Notes: a model not told the origin generated them from the letters alone. Positions 1 through 8,295 are shown, counted from the stretch's first letter. The stretch is 64,000 nucleotides of DNA from Chryseobacterium sp. CH25 (GCF_004119455.1 NZ_NRQT01000001.1:992001-1056000); one strand, 5' to 3'. Numbers and translations are program-made.

Positions 1-257
1 AACTCTTTTTCAGAGTAATTCATGACAAAATCATAAGGAGAATTCCCCATAATATCCAGTATTTTATTGGCTGAATTGATGATCGATTTCCTGTTACCCC
101 AGGAGATGGTTGCCGCCAAAAAACCTGCAATTTCAATATCCTGTTTCAATGAAAAACGATGCGGAATCTGTATCGGATCATTTTCTATAAAATCAGGAGC
201 ATTGTATTGGTCTGCCTTTTCATCCAGAAAGCTTCTAAGCTCTTCAAACTTCAACAT
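1..257 (-). CDS. TIGR02757 (DUF2400) family protein, N-terminal part
   Basis: This is the first 85 codons of a gene that runs off the left edge of the window. It starts with ATG at 257-255 and reads MLKFEELRSFLDEKADQYNA. The stretch IENDPIQIPHRFS followed by KQDIEIAGFLAATISWGNR matches my memory of the start of the TIGR02757/DUF2400 family, which is widespread in Bacteroidota and of unknown biochemical function. No signal peptide is seen, so a cytoplasmic location is inferred. It begins 6 nt after the stop of the RNase Z gene on the same strand, so the two are probably co-transcribed. The family assignment rests on the N-terminus only. Confidence 0.75.
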   Translation of the reverse strand, partial: MLKFEELRSFLDEKADQYNAPDFIENDPIQIPHRFSLKQDIEIAGFLAATISWGNRKSIINSANKILDIMGNSPYDFVMNYSEKE

Positions 258-263
258 ATTCTT

Positions 264-1178
264 TTAAATTTTTACACTTTCCAAGGCTTTTGGCAGGAAT
301 GAATTAGGGAAAATGTTTCTGGCTTCATCAGTAAATACGGTTAAATCTGCATATCTGTTAGAAAAATGTCCCAGGATCAGTTTTCCAACCTGAGCTTTCT
401 GTGCAATAGTTGCCGCTTCCAGTGCCGTAGTATGTCCGGTATAGTCTGCCATTTCCTTCAGATCATGCAGGAAAGTGGATTCATGATACAGAACCGTTGC
501 ATTCTTAATAATTGGAATAACACTTTCAAGGTAGCGGGTATCACTGCAGAATGCATAGGATACGGACGGAGCCGGATCAACGGTGAGAACTTCATTTTTA
601 AGAACATACCCATCACTTAACACAAAATCTTTTCCTGCTTTTATATTATGATAATCGCATGATTCAATTTCGCTGTATTTGGCAATTTCCTTCATATTCA
701 GATGCCTGTCTTTCGGTTTCTCTTTAAAAAGATATCCATTACAGTAAATTCTGTGATCTAAAGGAATTGTATACACCTCTACTCTATTATCTTCATAAAT
801 TTTTTCTGAATAGTCTTTATCCAGTTCATGATAAACCACCTCAAAACCACGATGGGTTTCTGTAATCTGGAAAATAGTTTCCATCATCTTTTTGATTCCT
901 TTCGGACCATAAACGTGCAATGGATTTTCTCTTCCTAAAAGACGGAATGAGGCAATAAGACCCGGAAGACCAAAACAGTGATCTCCATGAAGGTGAGAAA
1001 TAAAAATATGGTTGATTTTTGAAAATCTGGCTTTTGCTTTTCTCAGCTGCACCTGTGTTCCTTCTCCACAATCAATCAGGAAGTGTCTTTCTTCCATTTC
1101 CAATAGCTGAGCTGTGGGTGAGGAATTAATCGTCGGAATTGCTGAATTAAAACCTAATATTGTTAAATAAGTACTCAA
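264..1178 (-). CDS. rnz: Ribonuclease Z (tRNA 3' endonuclease)
   Basis: Beta-lactamase-fold endonuclease that removes the 3' trailer of pre-tRNAs in the cytoplasm. With the chosen start the protein has 304 residues, normal for the short bacterial RNase Z. The metal-binding motif HLHGDH is at about 62-67, preceded by the typical IDCGEGTQVQLRKA. Further ligands lie in SYAFCSDTRY, YHEST and LGHFSNRY. No ATG is available near the N-terminus. The TTG at 1178 gives MSTYLTILGFNSAIP, which matches the family start; a TTG at 1199 would add seven residues. Both starts are non-ATG. The gene is followed 6 nt later by the TIGR02757 gene. A terminator-like hairpin upstream (1264-1294) separates it from rdgB. 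Confidence 0.93.
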   Translation of the reverse strand: MSTYLTILGFNSAIPTINSSPTAQLLEMEERHFLIDCGEGTQVQLRKAKARFSKINHIFISHLHGDHCFGLPGLIASFRLLGRENPLHVYGPKGIKKMMETIFQITETHRGFEVVYHELDKDYSEKIYEDNRVEVYTIPLDHRIYCNGYLFKEKPKDRHLNMKEIAKYSEIESCDYHNIKAGKDFVLSDGYVLKNEVLTVDPAPSVSYAFCSDTRYLESVIPIIKNATVLYHESTFLHDLKEMADYTGHTTALEAATIAQKAQVGKLILGHFSNRYADLTVFTDEARNIFPNSFLPKALESVKI

Positions 1179-1263
1179 ATCAATAGTTTCTTGTAACAAA
1201 TGTACGACAGAATTTTTAAAACATATATTTTACCTTTATATTTCAACAGGAAATGCATAAAAA

Positions 1264-1298
1264 AAGCCACTTTCCCATTCAGAAAAAGTGACTTTATA
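1264..1298 (-). terminator. Rho-independent terminator after rdgB
   Basis: The arms aagccacttt (1264-1273) and aaagtgactt (1285-1294) pair with one G-U wobble. On the minus strand the hairpin is followed by a T run (complement of the A run at 1258-1265). It lies just past the rdgB stop. Confidence 0.6.
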
Positions 1299-1314
1299 TA
1301 TCTTATTATACTGA

Positions 1315-1887
1315 TTACTTTACTTTTAAAAAGTCCATAAACAGATCCAGTGCCTGCTTACGGTGACTGATCTTATTTTTATCTGCCGGTTCCATTTCTG
1401 CAAAGGTTCTGTCGTAACCTTCAGGAACAAAGATAGGATCATATCCGAATCCTTTTAATCCCTTATTTTCCGTCAGTAGATTTCCGTGAACTCTTCCTTC
1501 AAAATATTGGGCTCCGTTTTCATCATAGTAACATAAAACAGTAACGAAATAAGCTTTCCTGTTTTCTATTCCCTGCATTTCTTCCAGTACCTTTTCAATA
1601 TTTTTAGCAAAGTCGTGATCTCCTGCATAACGGGCAGAAAATATTCCGGGTCTTCCGTCTAAAGATTCTACAACCAGTCCGCTATCATCTCCCACGCTTG
1701 GAACACCTGTCTTTTCAAAACAGTATTTAGCTTTAATAAGGGCATTGGCATGAAAAGAGTCTCCATCTTCTACAATTTCTTCGTGAATGTTGTAATCTGT
1801 AAGGCTTTTAACGATACAGTCATTCCCTAAAATCTGCTGAATCTCTTCTTTTTTATGCTCATTGTGTGTAGCTACCAATAATTCCAT
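1315..1887 (-). CDS. rdgB: RdgB/HAM1 non-canonical purine NTP pyrophosphatase
   Basis: House-cleaning enzyme that hydrolyses ITP, dITP and XTP to the monophosphates and keeps deaminated purines out of nucleic acids. The N-terminus MELLVATHNEHKKEEI carries the nucleotide-binding T/S-x-N-x-K-like motif. SVGDDSGLVVESLDGRPGIFSARYAG is the central signature, seen here as GDDSGL then GRPGIFSARYAG, and the C-terminus has KISHRKQAL. I use the ATG at 1887 (190 residues) because family members start with this strand. An ATG at 1899 and a TTG at 1905 are alternatives. The gene lies 42 nt downstream of the CPBP protease and is probably co-transcribed with it. Confidence 0.93.
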   Translation of the reverse strand: MELLVATHNEHKKEEIQQILGNDCIVKSLTDYNIHEEIVEDGDSFHANALIKAKYCFEKTGVPSVGDDSGLVVESLDGRPGIFSARYAGDHDFAKNIEKVLEEMQGIENRKAYFVTVLCYYDENGAQYFEGRVHGNLLTENKGLKGFGYDPIFVPEGYDRTFAEMEPADKNKISHRKQALDLFMDFLKVK

Positions 1888-1929
1888 TTCTATATTCATT
1901 TTCAATTTTACTTTTTTAACTGCTGTGAA

Positions 1930-2760
1930 TTACATTTCAGCGTAATGTACTTTATATTTCTTCATAAAAAGATAGTAGAACAAAGAGAACAGTACAATTC
2001 CTACGGCTAAGATCAGCCATTCTGAAACATTAAACACTTTTGCAAAACTTTCATCTTTCCCGTACAACACCAATAATGATAGGGTCAGGTTATTAAAAGC
2101 GTGTAATAATATCGGCATCAATAAAGATTTTGTTTTATGATATACCAATCCTAACACACATCCCAGCATTACAGCACTGATAAATTGCCACGGATTACCA
2201 TGAACCACACCAAAAATAATGGATGCATATATAATAGCTTTCCATGGTTCCACTCCTTTATTAATAAGCCCTTTCTGAATAATTCCCCTGAAGATAATTT
2301 CTTCAAAAACAGGAGCCATAATCACTGTCATAATGATCATCACCACCGGATTTTCAGTTAATGAACTCATAAGCTGGGTGAAATATTCATAGAAATCTCC
2401 GAAAAACGGTCCTGAAGTAGGAATCAGTGTTGTTGTAAACTCCGCAATAAACATCATTCCGGCCATCATCGGAAAAATAAGAAGATAGGTAGAAAAGTTA
2501 ACAGATGAAAGATTGAAACTGAGTCTCTTTTGGGTAGTTCTTCTCACAATGAAAAAATCGAAGAAAGCAATTGCTGAAACAAATCCTACAGAATTAGCCA
2601 CCATGAGAAACCAGTCTTTGAGTTCAAGATTTTCTTTGAAAACTACTTTCCAAAAGGTACTGAATAAAGATACAGCCATCGTTCCCACAAACAGCCCAAC
2701 CACTAAAGTAACAGCGCCCAGCCATGTAAAAGTAAACTTCGGATACCTGCTATTTTCCAT
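1930..2760 (-). CDS. CPBP family intramembrane metalloprotease
   Basis: A 276-residue polytopic membrane protein with about seven or eight hydrophobic segments. The three conserved CPBP (CAAX protease and bacteriocin-processing) motifs are visible: EExxxR at 153-158 (FEEIIFRG), F-x3-H at 184-187 (GVVHG) and H-x3-N at 220-224 (HAFNN). These residues form the glutamate/histidine active site in this family (Rce1/Abi2 type). The substrate cannot be inferred from sequence. It is the first gene of a probable CPBP-rdgB transcript. The start is a clear ATG at 2760. Confidence 0.9.
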   Translation of the reverse strand: MENSRYPKFTFTWLGAVTLVVGLFVGTMAVSLFSTFWKVVFKENLELKDWFLMVANSVGFVSAIAFFDFFIVRRTTQKRLSFNLSSVNFSTYLLIFPMMAGMMFIAEFTTTLIPTSGPFFGDFYEYFTQLMSSLTENPVVMIIMTVIMAPVFEEIIFRGIIQKGLINKGVEPWKAIIYASIIFGVVHGNPWQFISAVMLGCVLGLVYHKTKSLLMPILLHAFNNLTLSLLVLYGKDESFAKVFNVSEWLILAVGIVLFSLFYYLFMKKYKVHYAEM

Positions 2761-2854
2761 TCTTTTTCTCTGTAAAAGTTTATTGAAACAAAGATAATTT
2801 TTTTGAATGCCACAGGCAACTAAAAAAGAAAATACTTAATTTAGCCTCATTGCC

Positions 2855-3583
2855 ATGAATATCACAAAAACAAATACAGAAAACTCTTTCCCCAGCCTTG
2901 AGTCTAAAATCAACTGGTGGCTTACATCTATTCAACAAGTCATATTTTCAGGACTCCTTTTCACCTTCTTCTGTCTTTTTGTTCTCGGCCCTGTTTATGG
3001 TATATATAAAAGAGGATGGGAGCCCATGTTTTCAGCTGCCATGGTAAGCTGGACTATTTCACTGGCGATTTTGATTCCGGTTACCCGATACTATTTTATA
3101 AAAAGAGAAAAGATCTCCAATAAAATTATAGTCAATAGCTCCGGACTTTTATTTTACAATACAAAAAATGAAGTTTCAGAACGGATTTTATATACAGATC
3201 TTTGTTCTTCAAAACAAAACTTTGACGTTTATACAGTTACTCCGATAGGTTCAGGGATGACTCCTTTATTGGAAGTCACCGTACAGCAAAATAAAAAGGA
3301 GGATGAAATAAGACGTATTGATATGAATCACCCTCTTCGTGTTGTGAAGAACAAAGCCGCATTATATGCCCATTTCATCCATGGAATCTCAGTTTTCCGT
3401 CCCGATTTAAAAATAGACCCTATGGCTCTCAGAATTTTTTCTATTGATCCGGATACATGGGAAATTAAGAAAAGTAAGGGAATATCAAAGGGAGGTTGGT
3501 TTTTACTGCTGGCAGTATTTATTGTTGTAGGGGGAATTTTAGGAATTACTCGCTTATTATTTTTATATAAAACAGGAAATTAA
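2855..3583 (+). CDS. Membrane protein of unknown function (tandem pair, copy 1)
   Basis: A 242-residue protein I do not recognise. Two hydrophobic segments near residues 30-52 and 58-75 precede a soluble region of about 130 residues. A last hydrophobic segment near 217-236 ends close to the C-terminus. The soluble part holds IIVNSSGLLFYNTKNEV and FRPDLKIDPMALRIF, both repeated in altered form in the next gene (IIVNEKGIIIYNYKKEI and FRPDLKIYPLTLERYY). The two genes are therefore ancient tandem duplicates. The stop TAA is directly followed by the ATG of copy 2, which implies translational coupling. The topology resembles PH-like membrane proteins, but that is only a guess. Confidence 0.8.
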   Translation: MNITKTNTENSFPSLESKINWWLTSIQQVIFSGLLFTFFCLFVLGPVYGIYKRGWEPMFSAAMVSWTISLAILIPVTRYYFIKREKISNKIIVNSSGLLFYNTKNEVSERILYTDLCSSKQNFDVYTVTPIGSGMTPLLEVTVQQNKKEDEIRRIDMNHPLRVVKNKAALYAHFIHGISVFRPDLKIDPMALRIFSIDPDTWEIKKSKGISKGGWFLLLAVFIVVGGILGITRLLFLYKTGN

Positions 3584-4300
3584 ATGACAGAAAAGTTTCA
3601 GATTTTAGAATCTAAGCCTAACAAAGCTCTCACTTACTTTCTGATGGGGCTTATCTGGCTGGTCGTACTAATGGTTGCTTATCTTGTATTTTATATACTA
3701 TATGATCTTTTCGATTATGGTATAAAAAATTATTTCCTTCATAAAACCTCAGATTTATTTTTCAATGTATTAGTTTCTATTGCTCTTAGTGCCTGTTGTT
3801 TCTTTCTGATATACACTTTAATTTTTCCAAGAAACAGTTTCTTTCACAGGGTTATTGTTAATGAAAAAGGGATTATCATTTATAATTACAAAAAGGAAAT
3901 TGTAAAGGAAGTTTTGTATTCTGATCTTCAGCCATCCCGGCAGAATTCTTTTTCAGATGTACATCACAGAGATAATGCAAAACTGACCAAAACAACGATT
4001 ATTACACATAAAAAAAATAAAAATGAAACAATAGAAGAAGAAATTATTGATTTGTATTTTGGTTACTTCTTTATTAAAAACAGATACGATCTTCATAGGC
4101 ATTTTCTTTTGGGAATACAGACTTTTCGACCGGATCTAAAGATTTATCCTTTAACACTTGAAAGATACTACCTGACTCCTGAAACTAAAAATGTCAAACC
4201 TAATATTGTCGGAACCGTGCTTATCATAAGTGGTTTTGTAATTGTTACCTTTGGCGCAATATGTGTTTTGATATTATTTCTACAATGGTGTTATAAGTAA
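3584..4300 (+). CDS. Membrane protein of unknown function (tandem pair, copy 2)
   Basis: A 238-residue paralogue of the preceding gene, beginning on the base after its stop codon. It has the same layout: two N-terminal membrane segments (about 17-40 and 55-77), a charged central domain, and a C-terminal membrane segment (about 210-234). The motif FRPDLKI is identical in both copies. Sequence divergence is large outside the shared motifs, so the duplication is not recent. A single bicistronic transcript is likely and the products may form a heteromer (inference). Function unknown. Confidence 0.8.
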   Translation: MTEKFQILESKPNKALTYFLMGLIWLVVLMVAYLVFYILYDLFDYGIKNYFLHKTSDLFFNVLVSIALSACCFFLIYTLIFPRNSFFHRVIVNEKGIIIYNYKKEIVKEVLYSDLQPSRQNSFSDVHHRDNAKLTKTTIITHKKNKNETIEEEIIDLYFGYFFIKNRYDLHRHFLLGIQTFRPDLKIYPLTLERYYLTPETKNVKPNIVGTVLIISGFVIVTFGAICVLILFLQWCYK

Positions 4301-4404
4301 AAAGTGCAGGATTCATAATTTGACTTCCCTGTTCCTTCCTTTTTCATCTGAAAACCTGCTATTATCAGCCTCTACCCGTACAATTAAGATTCCCTTCATT
4401 TAAA

Positions 4405-4436
4405 TTTGAAAACCTCGTAAAAAATCACGATTTTTG
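4405..4436 (+). promoter_or_regulatory. Candidate promoter of prfC
   Basis: TTTG at 4405-4408, a 20-nt spacer and GATTTTTG at 4429-4436 fit the Bacteroidota sigma-A pattern TTTG-N17-23-TAnnTTTG, except for G in place of the first T of the -7 box. The ATG of prfC follows 17 nt later. Confidence 0.5.
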
Positions 4437-4453
4437 CAACTTCAAAATACGAT

Positions 4454-6049
4454 ATGTCAGACTTAATCAAAGAAATACAAAAAAGAAAGACCTTCGGGAT
4501 CATTTCCCACCCGGATGCCGGAAAAACTACCCTTACTGAAAAGCTACTTCTTTTCGGGGGTGCAATCCAGGAAGCGGGTGCGGTAAAATCCAACAAAATA
4601 AAAAAAGGAGCTACTTCCGACTTTATGGAAATTGAAAGACAGAGAGGGATCTCTGTAGCAACTTCTGTATTGGCTTTTGAATATAGAGACCATAAAATCA
4701 ACATTCTCGATACTCCTGGTCACAAGGACTTTGCTGAGGATACCTACAGAACTTTAACGGCTGTAGATTCAGTAATTGTTGTAATTGACGTTGCAAAAGG
4801 GGTTGAGGAACAAACTGAAAAACTGGTTCAGGTATGTAGAATGAGAAACATTCCGATGTTGGTGTTCATTAACAAACTTGACCGTGAGGGTAAAGATGCC
4901 TTCGATCTTTTGGATGAAGTGGAACAGAAATTAGGATTAACGGTTTGCCCACTTTCGTTACCAATTGGTATGGGAAGTGACTTCCAGGGAATTTATAATA
5001 TCTGGGAAAATAATATTCAGTTATTCTTAGAAGAGAAAAAACAGAAGGTTGGTGATTCTATTAAGTTTGATGATATTAATGATACTTCAATAGATGATGT
5101 TATTGGTGAAAAAGCAGCAACCACTTTAAGGGAAGAGCTTGACCTGATCCAGTCTGTTTACCCTGAGTTTAATCGTGAAGATTATATGAAAGGTGATTTA
5201 CAGCCAGTATTCTTCGGTTCTGCATTGAACAATTTCGGAGTTCGTGAATTATTGGATGCTTTCATCGATATTGCTCCGATGCCACAACCTAAAGAAAGTG
5301 ACACCCGTTTAGTAAAACCAGAAGAAAGCACCTTCACAGGATTCGTATTTAAGATTCACGCTAACATGGATCCTAAGCACCGAGACAGACTTGCTTTCGT
5401 AAAAATTGTTTCCGGAACTTTCAGAAGAAATGAAAACTATCTCTTGGTAAGAGAAGGTAAAAAGATGAAATTCTCATCGCCAAATGCTTTCTTTGCTGAT
5501 AAAAAAGAGGTGGTAGAGGAAAGTTTCCCAGGTGATATTGTTGGTCTTCATGATACAGGAAGTTTCAGAATTGGTGATACTTTAACAGGTGGTGAAAAAC
5601 TAAGTTTCAAAGGTATTCCAAGCTTCTCTCCAGAACATTTCCGTTATATCAACAACAGCGATCCACTTAAAGCTAAACAACTGGCAAAAGGTATTGATCA
5701 GTTGATGGATGAAGGAGTTGCTCAGTTATTTACTCTGGAAATGAACGGAAGAAAGATCATTGGAACTGTAGGAGCCCTTCAGTACGAGGTTATCCAATAC
5801 CGTCTGGAGCATGAATATGGTGCAAAATGTACTTATGAGCCACTTTCTATGCATAAGGCATGTTGGGTAGAGGCTGACGAAAAATCTGAAGAATTTAAGG
5901 AGTTTGCAAGATTAAAGCAGCGATTCCTTGCCAGAGATAAATACAATCAATTGGTATTCTTAGCGGATTCATCTTTCACTATTCACATGACACAGGAGAA
6001 ATTCCCGAATGTGAAACTTCACTTTATTAGTGAATTCAGAGAGAATTAA
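4454..6049 (+). CDS. prfC: Peptide chain release factor 3 (RF3)
   Basis: Translational GTPase that recycles RF1 and RF2 from the ribosome after termination. The protein has 531 residues, the family length. The G1 loop is SHPDAGKT (18-25), the switch II motif DTPGH is at 86-90 and the guanine-specificity motif NKLD is at 140-143. EF-G-like domains II and III follow, including FVFKIHANMDPKHRDRLAFV, which is diagnostic of RF3 against EF-G. The start ATG gives the expected MSDLIKEIQKRKTFGIISHP. It is preceded by a candidate promoter and followed by a strong terminator, so it is probably monocistronic. Confidence 0.97.
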   Translation: MSDLIKEIQKRKTFGIISHPDAGKTTLTEKLLLFGGAIQEAGAVKSNKIKKGATSDFMEIERQRGISVATSVLAFEYRDHKINILDTPGHKDFAEDTYRTLTAVDSVIVVIDVAKGVEEQTEKLVQVCRMRNIPMLVFINKLDREGKDAFDLLDEVEQKLGLTVCPLSLPIGMGSDFQGIYNIWENNIQLFLEEKKQKVGDSIKFDDINDTSIDDVIGEKAATTLREELDLIQSVYPEFNREDYMKGDLQPVFFGSALNNFGVRELLDAFIDIAPMPQPKESDTRLVKPEESTFTGFVFKIHANMDPKHRDRLAFVKIVSGTFRRNENYLLVREGKKMKFSSPNAFFADKKEVVEESFPGDIVGLHDTGSFRIGDTLTGGEKLSFKGIPSFSPEHFRYINNSDPLKAKQLAKGIDQLMDEGVAQLFTLEMNGRKIIGTVGALQYEVIQYRLEHEYGAKCTYEPLSMHKACWVEADEKSEEFKEFARLKQRFLARDKYNQLVFLADSSFTIHMTQEKFPNVKLHFISEFREN

Positions 6050-6074
6050 TTAAAAGCAAAATTGCTAAAAGATA

Positions 6075-6106
6075 GATCCGCAGAAGTTTTTCTGCGGATT
6101 TTTTTA
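6075..6106 (+). terminator. Rho-independent terminator of prfC
   Basis: Perfect 9-bp stem, atccgcaga (6076-6084) with tctgcggat (6091-6099), followed by seven T residues. Confidence 0.9.
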
Positions 6107-6110
6107 TTAC

Positions 6111-6163
6111 CACCCCGTCAAAAATTCAAAGAATTTTTGCCACCCCTCCGAAGGAGGGGAATT
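6111..6163 (+). repeat. Double-hairpin intergenic element
   Basis: This spacer piece contains two adjacent perfect hairpins: aaaaattc/gaattttt (6120-6127 and 6131-6138) and cccctcc/ggagggg (6143-6149 and 6153-6159). The GC-rich CCACCCC...GGAGGGG core stands out in an AT-rich background. It resembles the small dispersed repeats found in flavobacterial spacers, but there is only one copy in this window. The rest of the 317-nt gap before the next start is plain AT-rich DNA. Confidence 0.5.
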
Positions 6164-6366
6164 ATCACGTCTTCAATTGTAATACTTGCCACTGCTGGAA
6201 TGTCCAAAATCTAACATTCAGCATAAAAAACTTTTTGTAAATCTTTTGTAAAACAGACACAAAACATTGAAAATATTACAGTTATAATTTTACGATTAGA
6301 ATACATTTCATTTACAAGTGCTTCAGAAACTTCATGACTAATTTTACTTCATCAAAAAATAATATT

Positions 6367-7422
6367 ATGAAAAAGTTCATATTACTCATTGCTATTTCAG
6401 GTTCTTTTATTGCCTGCCAAAAAGGAGGAGTTTCCCAATCTAAATTAGAAGAAACTGCTAACAGTATAGATAGCACAGCTTCTGTTGCTTCAGACGCTAT
6501 TGACCATGCAAGCAAGACCGCTAATGCGGCTCTTGATTCAGCCAGCATAAGAATAAAGGATATTGAAGGTGCTAAAAATGATATTCAGGAAAAAATTGAA
6601 AGCACATCCAAAATGGTAGATTCATTATCTGATAAAATTGCTTCTACAAAACTGGAATCAAAGATTGAGAAAAAGGATTCTACTGCTAAAAAATCTGAGA
6701 AAGTTGCTGCAAACGTTCCAGCTCCTAAAGTAATTAAGGAAACCAAAATCATTTACAAAGAAAAGCCAAAGAACGACAGTTATGAACTGAATATGCCAAA
6801 AGATAAGATGGTAAAAACAGGATATCTTGTTGTGAGAGCTGATAATGCCGAAACGGTAAAGGAAATCATCAGAGAGGAAGCTATCAAAAACAACGGATAT
6901 GTTAAAAGTGAAAACCAGTCTTATATTGAATCAGCTAATCCACGTGATGAAAATCAAAAGGTTTACAGTTTGAATATCAAAGTTCCTATCCAGCATTTTG
7001 ATGGATTAATGGAAGCTTTAAACAGTAATATTGGAGAGATTGAAACCCGGGACATTCAAGTTACAGGTCATAATTACACAGATAACACCATCTGTAGCAT
7101 TGATATCAATATTACAGATAAAACGGAATTGGAAAAGGAGCCTAAGACTTTTGGCGGAAAATCATTGGCTGCTATAGAATCCGGCTGGGATGTAATTACT
7201 TCAATCTTTCTTTTTCTTCTTCCGCTATGGCCTGTATTTCTGATTGGTGGTGTTGGATACTATTTTTATAAAAAGAAAAAAATAATAATATTCCTAATCA
7301 AGATTCTCACTAGAATTTCAAAGTCCATCCTTGTGATGGATTTTTTATTGAATAGGCATTTGTTTATTTTAACCACGGATTGCACAGATTTTCACAGATG
7401 TATTTTTATGTGTAGAAAATAA
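6367..7422 (+). CDS. DUF4349 lipoprotein (C-terminus altered by probable frameshift)
   Basis: Starts with MKKFILLIAISGSFIACQKGG, a lipoprotein signal with lipobox SFIAC; an upstream ATG at 6334 only adds a non-signal extension. A long Ser/Lys/Asp-rich coiled-coil segment (about 25-135) leads into a DUF4349-like domain (MVKTGYLVVRADNAETVKEI to about 255). A membrane segment follows near 285-302 (FLFLLPLWPVFLIGGVGYYF). DUF4349 proteins are envelope proteins of unknown role. The predicted tail after YYFYKKK runs through a terminator hairpin at 7324-7346 and a decayed repeat, which is implausible. Adding one A to the A7 run at 7276-7282 gives a tail KKNNNIPNQDSH and a stop at 7311-7313, just before that terminator, for a 315-residue protein. 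Confidence 0.8.
   Translation: MKKFILLIAISGSFIACQKGGVSQSKLEETANSIDSTASVASDAIDHASKTANAALDSASIRIKDIEGAKNDIQEKIESTSKMVDSLSDKIASTKLESKIEKKDSTAKKSEKVAANVPAPKVIKETKIIYKEKPKNDSYELNMPKDKMVKTGYLVVRADNAETVKEIIREEAIKNNGYVKSENQSYIESANPRDENQKVYSLNIKVPIQHFDGLMEALNSNIGEIETRDIQVTGHNYTDNTICSIDINITDKTELEKEPKTFGGKSLAAIESGWDVITSIFLFLLPLWPVFLIGGVGYYFYKKKKIIIFLIKILTRISKSILVMDFLLNRHLFILTTDCTDFHRCIFMCRK
7323..7347 (+). terminator. Probable terminator of the DUF4349 gene
   Basis: Stem tccatc (7324-7329) with gatgga (7335-7340), followed by six T residues. It lies inside the literal reading frame but directly after the stop (7311-7313) that is restored if one A is added at 7276-7282. Confidence 0.65.
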
Positions 7423-7504
7423 AAATTGATGATGATTGTGAGATGAGATTGCTTCGCTATGCTCGCAATGACAGGATTGATCTATTTGAGTTTTAATAGT
7501 TAAG

Positions 7505-7570
7505 TTTTGGCTAAAGCCAGTGAAATGTTTAATTTATTTGAGAGGGAGGGCTAAAGCCCACCCCTATTGA
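7505..7570 (+). repeat. GGCTAAAGCC palindromic element, copy A
   Basis: Two small hairpins, GGCT-AA-AGCC (7509-7518) and GGGCT-AA-AGCCC (7548-7559), about 30 nt apart. The ends are TTTTGGCTAAAGCCAGTG and CTATTGA. Two further copies with the same ends are at 11647-11709 and 37078-37141, all in intergenic DNA. Confidence 0.75.
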
Positions 7571-7757
7571 TATTGATATGTGAATAGATAATGCATGATT
7601 AATAATCACCACATTTATCTTTATTCTCTTTTAAAATTTATGAGATTAGATCCTTACAGGATGACAAAATTCGGGAGAGATACAGCAGTTATGATGCAAA
7701 AACTCTTCGATTAATATAGTAAAGCAAATATTGATGCTTAACAGCAATATCATTCAT

Positions 7758-7781
7758 CATTACTCATTACTCATTACTCAT
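7758..7781 (+). repeat. Tandem heptamer CATTACT (about 3.4 copies)
   Basis: Exact head-to-tail copies of cattact, ending in cat. The reverse complement is the TAATGAG repeat found at 16100-16127 and, degenerate, at 35113-35143 and 58711-58742. Confidence 0.85.
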
Positions 7782-7787
7782 AAAAAT

Positions 7788-7872
7788 AGCCCCGATAGTA
7801 ACGGTTACCCCGCAGCATGAATTGGTACAGCCTGGCGCGAGGAGTATGAGTGGATAGCGGGAAAAAGCTCCT
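7788..7872 (-). ncRNA. Compact element, candidate structured RNA or dispersed repeat
   Basis: About 85 nt with much higher GC than the spacer around it. On the minus strand it starts GGAGCTTTTTCCCGCTATCC and ends ATCGGGGCT. CCCGC near the 5' end can pair with GCGGG near the 3' end, and GTAAC-G-GTTAC forms a small hairpin on either strand. It lies directly downstream of the terminator of the minus-strand gene at 7908. I recall similar GGAGCTTT-TCCCGCTATCC elements in other flavobacterial genomes, but I cannot name a family. A 61-codon frame crosses it but has no supporting features. Confidence 0.4.
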
Positions 7873-7875
7873 AAA

Positions 7876-7906
7876 AAGAAAAAGGCCTCCAAAAGGAAGC
7901 CTTTCA
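7876..7906 (-). terminator. Terminator of the 7908-8273 gene
   Basis: Arms aaaggcctcc (7881-7890) and ggaagccttt (7895-7904) pair with one mismatch around an AAAA loop. The minus strand continues into a T-rich run. Confidence 0.75.
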
Positions 7907-7907
7907 T

Positions 7908-8273
7908 TTATTTCATGTTCACTACTTTGTCTACGACAAACTTTGTGTTTCCTCTCCACGGAAGAGCGCCATTGTATTCTTTGTAATGGAGATCAAAGGT
8001 TTTACCGCTGTTGGTTTCCAGTTGTTTGAAAACTTCAGGATCATCTACGGAGAATTCAAACTCATAGCTTGTAATACCTCCTGTTTTTCCTTTTCCAAAT
8101 CCTTCCTGAATCAGTTTACCTTCATAAGTTTTGAAGATATAGCCTTTTTTCATGGCATAATTCAGGTATCCGGATTTTACGCCTTCCCCAAATACGAAGA
8201 AGAACTTATACCATACAAATACTCCTAACAATAGCAGTATAACGCCGAGGGTGATCCACAAAGGTTTTTTCAT
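7908..8273 (-). CDS. Small membrane-anchored protein of unknown function
   Basis: A 121-residue protein with one N-terminal hydrophobic helix (about 5-27, MKKPLWITLGVILLLLGVFVW) and a soluble C-terminal part. The latter contains GEGVKSGYLNYAMKKGYIFKTYEGKL, shown here in part, and ends with FDLHYKEYNGALPWRGNTKFVV. Short relatives are common in Flavobacteria. Some database entries may carry a 6-phosphogluconate dehydrogenase label, but nothing here (no Rossmann motif, far too short) supports that. It starts 22 nt after the end of the acyl-CoA dehydrogenase gene on the same strand and may be co-transcribed with it. Role unknown. Confidence 0.85.
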   Translation of the reverse strand: MKKPLWITLGVILLLLGVFVWYKFFFVFGEGVKSGYLNYAMKKGYIFKTYEGKLIQEGFGKGKTGGITSYEFEFSVDDPEVFKQLETNSGKTFDLHYKEYNGALPWRGNTKFVVDKVVNMK

Positions 8274-8295
8274 AGAGTGTGTGTTTTATTAATTC

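Larger units (their letters stand above)
7423..7907. other. Repeat-rich non-coding spacer (485 nt)
   Basis: No gene is supported here. From left to right it holds: a tgcttcgc/gcaatgac stretch (about 7450-7475) that recalls the cggaatgac repeat at 11763; the GGCTAAAGCC element (7505-7570); plain AT-rich DNA; the CATTACT heptamer repeat (7758-7781); a compact element that may be a structured RNA (7788-7872); and the terminator of the next minus-strand gene. Confidence 0.7.

Noticed and set aside
7774..7959. 61-codon minus-strand frame across the compact element
   Set aside because: It overlaps the terminator and the end of a real gene, and its sequence is explained by the repeat/RNA-like element.
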